Assembly: GCF_003369915.1 (NCBI RefSeq)
Contig: NW_022881614.1
Span: forward strand, 7,275,001-7,339,000
Length of the DNA stretch: 64,000 nucleotides
From: Drosophila miranda
Taxonomy: Eukaryota; Arthropoda; Insecta; Diptera; Drosophilidae
Direction: 5' to 3'
Numbering within the stretch: the first letter of the stretch is position 1; each line of letters begins with the position of its first letter. Shown one piece after another: positions 56,793 to 64,000 of the stretch. Made by a program: the position numbers and the translations under genes. The notes beneath the pieces were generated by a model. That model had not been told where the DNA came from, searched no databases, and saw only the letters and a program-made list of their open reading frames with translations.

Positions 56793-59700
56793 TTATACGT
56801 TCCTCAACACTCCGTTCCCGCTCTTCTGTCCTGGCAATTCAGGATCACCTGTTACCTCAAGCTTCGGCTCCACTATGGTCTCCATTTGAAGGGACTGACC
56901 CTTGCGACGCATTCGGTTCGAGCCCCGTGTGATGAGCACCACGGCAGGCGATTGAAACGGCAAAGCCTGTATGACAGTCTGGAGAAGTTTTGGTGGTGTC
57001 TCTGGAGTCTTGGGATTGCCAATGACCACATCCGCTTGCAGGGCACGCTCTCGCTCCTCCTCGCGTTCCCGGGCTGCATTCTTTCGCATCAGCTGACGGG
57101 CTCGCTTCTTCAGGATGGCCTGCGCGTTGGGATAGTATGCAATACCCTCGTTCAAGTCCGACTTGGACAGCACAAATAAATTGGAGTAGCCCTTGTATCG
57201 CACATCGGCCGTGCGACGATCGGCTCCGTTGATGCCCAGCAAGCTGATCTCTCCAAACACTGAGCCTTCGGTAAGGGTTGGTTCTGGCCACCACGTCGCT
57301 GTTAGGACCGCCCATTACCTGGACTTGGCCCTTTGCGACACACAAAGTCTTTGGGCAGAAAGGTGACCGCCCGCAGCTTCAACACCAGATCCCTCAGCAA
57401 CGCCTCCTTGCAATCGGCAAATAGCTGAACCTTGGACAGTTTTTGAATGTGTACGGAGATGGCGATGTCTGTTTTGAGATTGATGGGCAGCGCATCAAGT
57501 ATATTGGACTCATCTGTAAGGAAAGAAGAGAATCAGAAAGGTGCACTACTTTGGAGGAGCATGTACCTACCCAAAGTACGCTACTGCTCCCAGGTGAACT
57601 GGAACCACATCTTGACCCTTGACTGCAGCTCTTGGGATAGATTCAAACGTCGCATGTACTCCAGCGTCTCGTCCTCCAGCTGACGGTACTCGTGCTTGTT
57701 CCTGGTGGCCGTGGATATGATGTCCCGTATCTGTCCGATCAGCAGGGCGAACACAAAGACGCCCATCAGCCAGGCTACCGTCATAAAGACGTACTCCCCC
57801 TGGCGTTTCGGCTTCGGATTTTTTTCCTATCGATGTGGCCGTTGTAGTGGTCGCTTGTCGGGCGGATAGGAAAGCATATTTGTGTTCTTCGCCTGAAAGT
57901 ATGCCCGATGGTATTTGTACAATTTATATATTTATGTATATAATATATATATAAATATATATATATATTGTATTATTTATACAAGTATATATCACACCTC
58001 ACCGAGATACTTATTAATTATTAAGTTTAGTCCCCATAGTTAGTGTATAGTTAGGTTGGCTTAATTTCTTGTTGTGGTGTTACATGTTAAATGTTCCTGG
58101 TCGTGTGAGGGCTAGCGCCATCTAGGGTTGACATTAAGAATATGCTTAAAAACGAACAAAAAATCTCCCCACCATGTCCATAACCATTCAAGGTGAATGG
58201 CGAAGGATCGTGCAAAGACAGATCCGGAGAACAAAATTTTTGTTGGTCAGTAGATCCGCCCAAATCTTTCTTTCTCCTCGTGGCCGTACAAGCATTCAGT
58301 TGCGCGGTGAGAAAAAAAAATAATAAAAATAAAATTAAACCGCCGTAAATAACCGTGGTGTGAAACCAAAGTGCACTCGATCGGGAAAAAATAACCCAAG
58401 AAAGCAGATTGGGCTCTAATCGAAAACGTGAGTACCGGCCTTCGACAGTGCTAGGAGCCTCGAAGTTCGATTTTCCGACTTTTTCTGTAGTTTCCGCTTG
58501 GAGGTGAGCAGCCCCAACACAAAAAAAAAAAAAAAAAACACCTGGAGAAAGAAGGAATTAGCACCTCAACCCCATCCCCCTATTTTCGCAGTGCCAGTTC
58601 CAACCGGGTAAATATGTGCATGGAGTAACTGTTAGAAAAAGTAGCCTGATCAGTATTTTCAAATTCCACATTAGAATCGGCACTTAGTTTGGGAATTATC
58701 CAAAAGCTGCAGCCCGAGCTTTAAGCCCCCGCACTACGAACCAGCTGATCCACCAAGTCGCGGGCAGTGAACTTTGGCTGCGCGAGACGAGGACAGCCGT
58801 CTGAACGGGCTTAGTGCGGCGAAGTGGCGTAACCGTTTCGCATTCAAAACCGGGCCAAGAAACGGAAACCGGTGCTTGCAGTCAGCGTAGGCCCGAAGCC
58901 GCTTAAATGTTCCTACCAGGCGGGAAAAAAATAGTGCACCACGTGTGTACATAACCTCCCGGCGACCCCTAGTGGTATCGCCTCTCTTGTTCTTCTCGTG
59001 ATTCGGCCTTACTGTTCCAAACGTTTATTTAAAGTGCAGTGGAGGCCAGCGTTTGTCTTATGTGCACGTTAGTGTCATTATGTAGGCTGAATGAAAACTG
59101 TAAGAGATGTGCTCACATACATATGTATACACCGCCCACTGAAAGCCACTGAGGCCAGTAAGATCCCACCGTGACTCGCATTCCCTTGAACCTCGCAGTC
59201 CGTTGATATGACTGTTTTTGTGTAGTTGGATATACTTAGTGTTAATTGTAACAGAAAAAAAAACCAGAAAAAAAACCCACCAACACATGGAAAGTTTGAA
59301 AATGCATTTGATAAAAGCTTAAAAGTTTGAGCTTAAAAGCGTCCGCTCGTCCGGGTCCCCTCCGCGAGCTTATGCCATGCAGCACGCGCTGTACGATTTT
59401 TGGTTTGCAGGTAAAAGTTTAATGCACCCACACACAGCCACACGCCCAGCTACGAAAGATCTTTCGCCGCGGGAACACAAACAAAAACTGAGTGAGCTTT
59501 ATAATATACCAACAACATTAAATTTTATTGCCTCCCAAAATTCCGCGAGCGTGGCAAAAGCTTCGTTCTTTTTTGCTAGAGCTGTTTGTCGGTCGTTGAC
59601 CTCACACTTTTAAAGTAGTCACAGCTGATTGGCCTTCTGCCTTTACAATACGCTTGGTAGAACGAATAGTATGTCCAACTACTCCCTGAAGCCGATGTGC

Positions 59701-62682
59701 TGGGACATGTGTACCTATATTGCGCTATAGTATTATCTTTCTATCTAAGGAAAAATCATTAGTTTATATCGCACTATAAAATATCGTATATGCACTTATA
59801 ACTATTTACACTTATCGTATTTATTTATCTAAATATTCCCTAGTAATAATAGCTATATCTCTTGTGACGCTTTGCGTTCCTCCTTTTGTCCATTTAGCCT
59901 TGTCTTGGAGTTCTCGGTTAGTGTTTCTTTTTTCTTGTAACATGAATATAGTATCTGAATATAGTTTCTAATAAAATGATTGTTAAGATGAATATGTGCT
60001 AGACGTTACCGCATTTGGGGGAACCATGCCGCTCGTGAGCGAAATAGGATGACCAATACCGGACACTCCAGGGATCCTGATATTATTATTGGCTCTTTCA
60101 GGATCATGGTAGGGTGGGCGTGGCACGACTCCGTGCCAGCAAAACAGAGATGTCCGCCGCGGTGGTAGATCCCTACTCCTTCTCTGCACTATCTTTGCCC
60201 CACTATACTTTCCGTACCCCTAACGATCCTTTCCTTGTCTGTCCCCCTCCCATTACCAAAAAGAGTACGCGAATTTTAATAAAATAATACCAGCAGGAGC
60301 GAAGCAACCTAACTGGAGGGTTACCCTAAAGAACCCATCCCCATTTCCGACCAGCGATCAGCCGTGGAAGCGAGCGCGTACTCCTTTTCAGTTAGCCGAC
60401 CACCAGCTTCATCGTGCGAAGATTCTCTTCGTTACTCGTTTCACCGTCTTGGTGGCAAAGGCAAAGCACCGCACATAAGGGTGTCCCTTGCCACTGAAAA
60501 CCCAGCGGTTCTTCCCCAAGCCCTGATAGTCACTGTAGGCGTAGTACAGGGCAGCTGTGATGTGGATCATATAGAGCATATAGGTGAGGCTTTTGGCCAC
60601 GCGAACCTATTTGGATAAAAGCAATCCAAAGATAAGTGAATAAAAAAAGGATTCAAATGGAAACTTACAAAATGCGGCGATGATATCACCCGATCCAGCA
60701 GGCGGAACACTTCCCAGAAGCTTTGTATCTTAAAGAAGCGAGGGAAGCGCAACCAGACTGCGCCCGTTCCCAGTTTCAGGTAGAACAGCTCCAAGGGCAG
60801 CAAAGCCAGAAGATCCAACTGTTTAAGAGTTCTATGAGGCTGGGTTTGGCATGAGTGGAGGGACTAAAATGCACCTTAAACTGTAGCTTCCGCATGTAGT
60901 TTTTCCTCGTGAGGTTCTTGTTCTTCACCCAAAAGCCATCGAAGAGGTACATAACTCGGTGCTTAAAGAAGACGACATCCAGCAGATAGACGATGTCCGC
61001 ACAGAAGTCGCAGGCCAGCCAGATGTTGGAGTTCTCCTTCGTCTGAAAGGGAAATGAGGCGCGCAACGGCATGACCCAGGCGTTGTAGAGGAAGGATAGC
61101 GACACCACACACAGCCAGGAGATGTAGATCTTCCCCTGTGGATCCAGCGTCCTTTCGTCGTTGTTGGCGCCGCACAGGCTGGAGCAGAGCCAGACATTGG
61201 AGCGAGGAGTGTCCGCCTCAAAGAGGCGTCCGCGATGAGGCGAAGAACCCGCCGGCACCAGACGCACATTGTGCTCCGGCGAGGGATGCAGGCTCTTGGT
61301 GCTCGCATGCAGGGCCGTCGGCGGAGGCGAGGGCGAGCTGGCGTTGCTGGACGAGGGCGTGGGCGGCAGCTCGACTTGACCTTGTTGGCGCGGGCCGTAA
61401 AGCGTCGCACCAGGTGGCGGACCTGGTCGCGTAGGAACTGCTGGCCCTGCGAATCCAGGCTGCCGGCGCTGCTCGGCTTGCGATGATGCTCCTGCTCCCG
61501 ATCCTTTTCAGGTTCCAACACGGCTACGATCTCGCTCTCGTTGATGGAGGGCGAACGCAGGCGACTCACATTGTGATCCTCATTCTGCAGCTCCGGTGAC
61601 TCGTTGTAGCAGATCTGCACGTCCTGTTCGTCTTCGTCCTCCTCCTGGATGTCCTGGGACTCGTCTGCGGGCTGGTCACACGACTCCAGTGGAAATACCA
61701 CCTGTCCCGTGGCCGCCGCCAGCTCTTCGGCTCGCTGTACTGCCACCGGATCGGGTACTGGCATGGGAACCATCCCCGGAAGGGGCGTCATCTCAAAGTT
61801 GTCCGGCTGCAGGATGCGTCTCACACTGTCCGGACTTACCAGCGGCTTCTCGTGCTTCAGTATGTGCTTGACCAGGGCATGGGTGGCTCCGATATTGCTC
61901 TGCTGTTCGGCGGCGTCCACACAGCCAATTCTACCGTTACGGAAGTACAGCCGGGAGTGATAGAACCGGGGACTGTTTGGACGCTGGCGACGCTGCGGGG
62001 CCTTGTAGGCATTGATCTTGTAGGTGATCCGCTTGACGGGACTCGGGGTCTTGTTCTCCTTGTCGCCTCGCCGGAGCTGCGCTTGGAGCTGCACCTGAGC
62101 CTGCTCCTTCTCCAAATCGTTCTCGCGCTGCATCATTTGCTCTGTGGCCGTAACAAACTGTTCGATCTCCTTGATGTCCTTGGAGATCTCCTCCAGGCTG
62201 TGCCGCACCTCAGCCTCCTTCTCCCCCGGACTCGAGTAGCGGCGCACGCTCTCCGGCTGCCGGTTGATCACATTCCGCATAAAGGCGTGCCGCTCCAGAG
62301 TATCGCAGAACTTGGGCTCTGCCACCTCCTTGGACCTGCCCGATTCGTAGCCGGAGCTGGTGGTAGGCGTGGACATTGGAAAGGTCGCCATCCGCTTGAG
62401 GTGCGAGTGTGCCTTTGGTAGTTGGAAATCGTCGTACAAAAAGTTCTCCAAAATGTTGGGCGATGACTTCAGTAGCGATGCATTCGCCTCCAGTTCGAGC
62501 TCCTCGCTGCGCTGGTTCAGCTGTGAATGAAGCGAGCACTCGGTCGATTCGATGGCCAACAGCTCGTCTCGAGGCGAACCAGCACGCACATCTAATAAAA
62601 ACAGCTCCCGGTGCTGCGGCTGAATGTGCCTTGCATGGTAATTGCCCCGAGACGCCCGCACTTTTAATGTTTCCAGTATCAA
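56793..62682 (-). pseudogene. Cyclic-nucleotide-gated cation channel, multiply broken
   Basis: Exons on the minus strand are 62682-60875 (5' limit uncertain), 60818-60669, 60606-60445, about 57839-57571 and 57513-56793. A long acidic/Gln-rich N-terminus is followed by membrane segments (IYISWLCVVSLSFLYNAWV, ADIVYLLDVVFF, LALLPLELFYL, YMLYMIHITAALYYAYSDY), the post-pore helix ([20 protein letters not shown]), C-linker ([19 protein letters not shown]) and a nucleotide-binding domain (SVFGEISLLG). It would be a plasma-membrane cation channel opened by cGMP or cAMP. Lesions: a 1-base loss near 61382, an extra A in an A run near 57820, a CAG to TAG stop at 57581-57583, an internal deletion in the binding domain near 57335, and a 1-base shift near 57283. 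Most are not in homopolymers, so loss of function is credible. It resembles D. melanogaster CG17922, from memory only. Confidence 0.85.
57840..60444. other. Channel-gene intron with probable unclassified transposon
   Basis: This 2.6 kb intron interrupts the pore region. It contains sequence that looks like an untranslated transposon leader (from about 58300, with A-rich tracts at 58311-58345 and 58518-58538) and, at about 59990-60290, a GC-rich block ending AATTTTAATAAAATAAT that looks like a 3' end. No conserved protein is seen between. An internally deleted retrotransposon is possible but I cannot name it. Confidence 0.3.
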
Positions 62683-63170
62683 TACCTCATCTATTTAGTA
62701 TGAGGTATTCTATCTATGAGTTGTCGGTTATTGGTTTAAGCGCGTGCCATAAGCGAAGGACGCGGGTTCACAATATCTTTGGGGTCAAAGTTTATAGGCC
62801 TCTTACTGAAAAAATTCTAAAACTAAAGCTTATTTCGTTAACCCAATAATGGTAACTAACAGATACAAATATTTTCCACGGATAAAGAAATGTTCCAAAG
62901 AAACAAATGTCTATTGCGGATACAAAAGTAAAGCTAATAATCCAAGTTACCTGAACGATTCCAAAGCGTCTTATATGTATTTTAAAGAGAACCCTAACAA
63001 ATGACATGAGCTACCAATAACTGATGAAGCTTCTGTATCTCTGAGGCTCGGAAGGGAAAACCCTTCCCCAATAGTGTATAAAAAACCTCCTCGAACTTCC
63101 AAGATTCCTCAGAGTATCTCAAGTTGACCTCATCGCGCGTGCACGAAAATGTCTACGACATTTACATTTA
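62683..63170. other. Upstream of the channel N-terminal exon, nothing recognised
   Basis: The exon may begin at an acceptor near 62700 (AAATAG), so this could be intron. No other feature is seen. Confidence 0.35.
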
Positions 63171-64000
63171 CACCCGATACTTAGTCAGTATGGCTCTCCT
63201 CCGGCAAACGCCGCTAATATTAAACGACACGACAAAGAGTGCGTGCGAGAGAGACAGAAAATCAGTCTGAGCGTGACGTCGGGCGCTGCGTAGCCACAGC
63301 AAATTGATTTCTTGCTTTTGGCTATAAAAATTATCTGATCTGATCCAGATTCAACAATAGATAGATATGGTCGTTATCTATGATTCTGCGGAAGGGGGTG
63401 TGTCGAAATTTTGACACAAAACGGTCAAGGTGCGATATCACAGGAGTGTGGATACCGAATTTGGTTGCTCTGGCTCTTATAGGTTCTGAGATCCTTGAAC
63501 TCATATTTTGCAATTGGCAAAAAAGACCATGAAACCTGTGTGTTAGAGAGAGACAGAGCGAGAAAGAATGAAATTGTTTTCTGGCTATAATAATTACACG
63601 ATCTGGTTCAGATCTCCGGGAGATATAGTCATCCTCTACGATTCTGCGTTTTCAGTTTTCTCGTGTCTTTGAATTTGTGGATGCCACAGATTTTCGCCCT
63701 TTGTGGGGGCGGAAGTGGGCGGGGCAGAGTTTTGAAATATACTTGTAGCAGTGACATATCATAGAAGTCCGGATATAAAACGTCGTTGCTCTAGCTCTTA
63801 TAGTCTTTGAGCACTAGGCGCTGATAGGGACGGACAGAAGGACGGACCGACAGACGGACAGACAGACAGACAGACAGGGCTCAATCGACTCGGCTATTGA
63901 TGCTGATCAAGAATATATATACTTTATGGGGTCGGAAACGATTCCTTCTGGACGCTACACACATCCATTTTCACCACAAATCTAATATACCCCAATACTC
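63171..64000 (+). mobile_element. Helitron of the INE-1/ISY type, copy I, cut by the window end
   Basis: It begins inside the element at ACCCGATACTTAGTCAGTAT (the CGAGGGGG end is missing) and runs to the window end within the final ACCCCAATACTC block. It lacks the first of the repeated ATTTTCGTCC paragraphs. The central segment with CATATTTTGCAATTGGC and the GA tract at about 63543-63570 place it with copies B and E. Confidence 0.8.

Noticed and set aside
62735..62790. tRNA-like stretch with GCGGGTTCACAA
   Set aside because: Only a weak B-box resemblance. No A-box at the right distance and no cloverleaf can be drawn.

Overview
This is an animal window, almost certainly from a Drosophila of the obscura group. 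It holds split genes with GT-AG introns whose encoded proteins I recognise as apterous, vulcan, U3-55K, Pcf11 and Cox19, plus a cyclic-nucleotide-gated channel. It also holds many copies of an INE-1/DINE-1-like Helitron of the ISY type. apterous and vulcan are neighbours on Muller element C. The dense, nested transposons together with a channel gene broken in at least five places suggest a degenerating sex-linked copy of Muller C, such as the neo-Y of D. miranda. The species and chromosome call is an inference, not something the sequence states.

Layout. 1-16888 is intron of apterous (+). Most of it is filled by one old CR1-like non-LTR retrotransposon (minus strand, about 1550-10790). That element is interrupted by three Helitrons and by a processed copy of Hrb27C, and two more Helitrons lie between it and the exon. 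16889-18053 holds the last four coding exons of apterous (second half of LIM2, linker, homeodomain). 20307-22600 is vulcan (-) with a one-base frameshift in a C run. 25144-26831 is U3-55K (-), with a MITE 12 bp beyond its stop codon. 27572-39215 is Pcf11 (-), with a LOA-like fragment and a MITE in introns. 39911-41096 is the Pcf11 promoter region and Helitron debris. 41698-44348 is an apparently intact hAT transposon. 44372-45300 is a MITE inside a MITE. 45507-45785 is Cox19 (+), followed 10 bp later by a second small cistron that is cut off by a BEL/Pao retrotransposon. 46005-56532 is that BEL/Pao element (-), carrying an intact Gypsy-type LTR element (48701-54135) and another Helitron. 56793-62682 is a cyclic-nucleotide-gated channel gene (-) that is now a pseudogene. 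63171-64000 is a last Helitron that runs off the window.

The host genes do not form a pathway. Pcf11 (mRNA 3' end formation), U3-55K (pre-rRNA processing) and Cox19 (mitochondrial copper/redox assembly) are housekeeping genes. The promoter regions upstream of Pcf11, Cox19 and vulcan share a Motif 1 block, in some cases with DRE or Motif 6. apterous and vulcan are developmental genes. The main story of the window is the contrast between conserved exons and repeated, layered transposon invasion, with gene decay that differs in degree from gene to gene.
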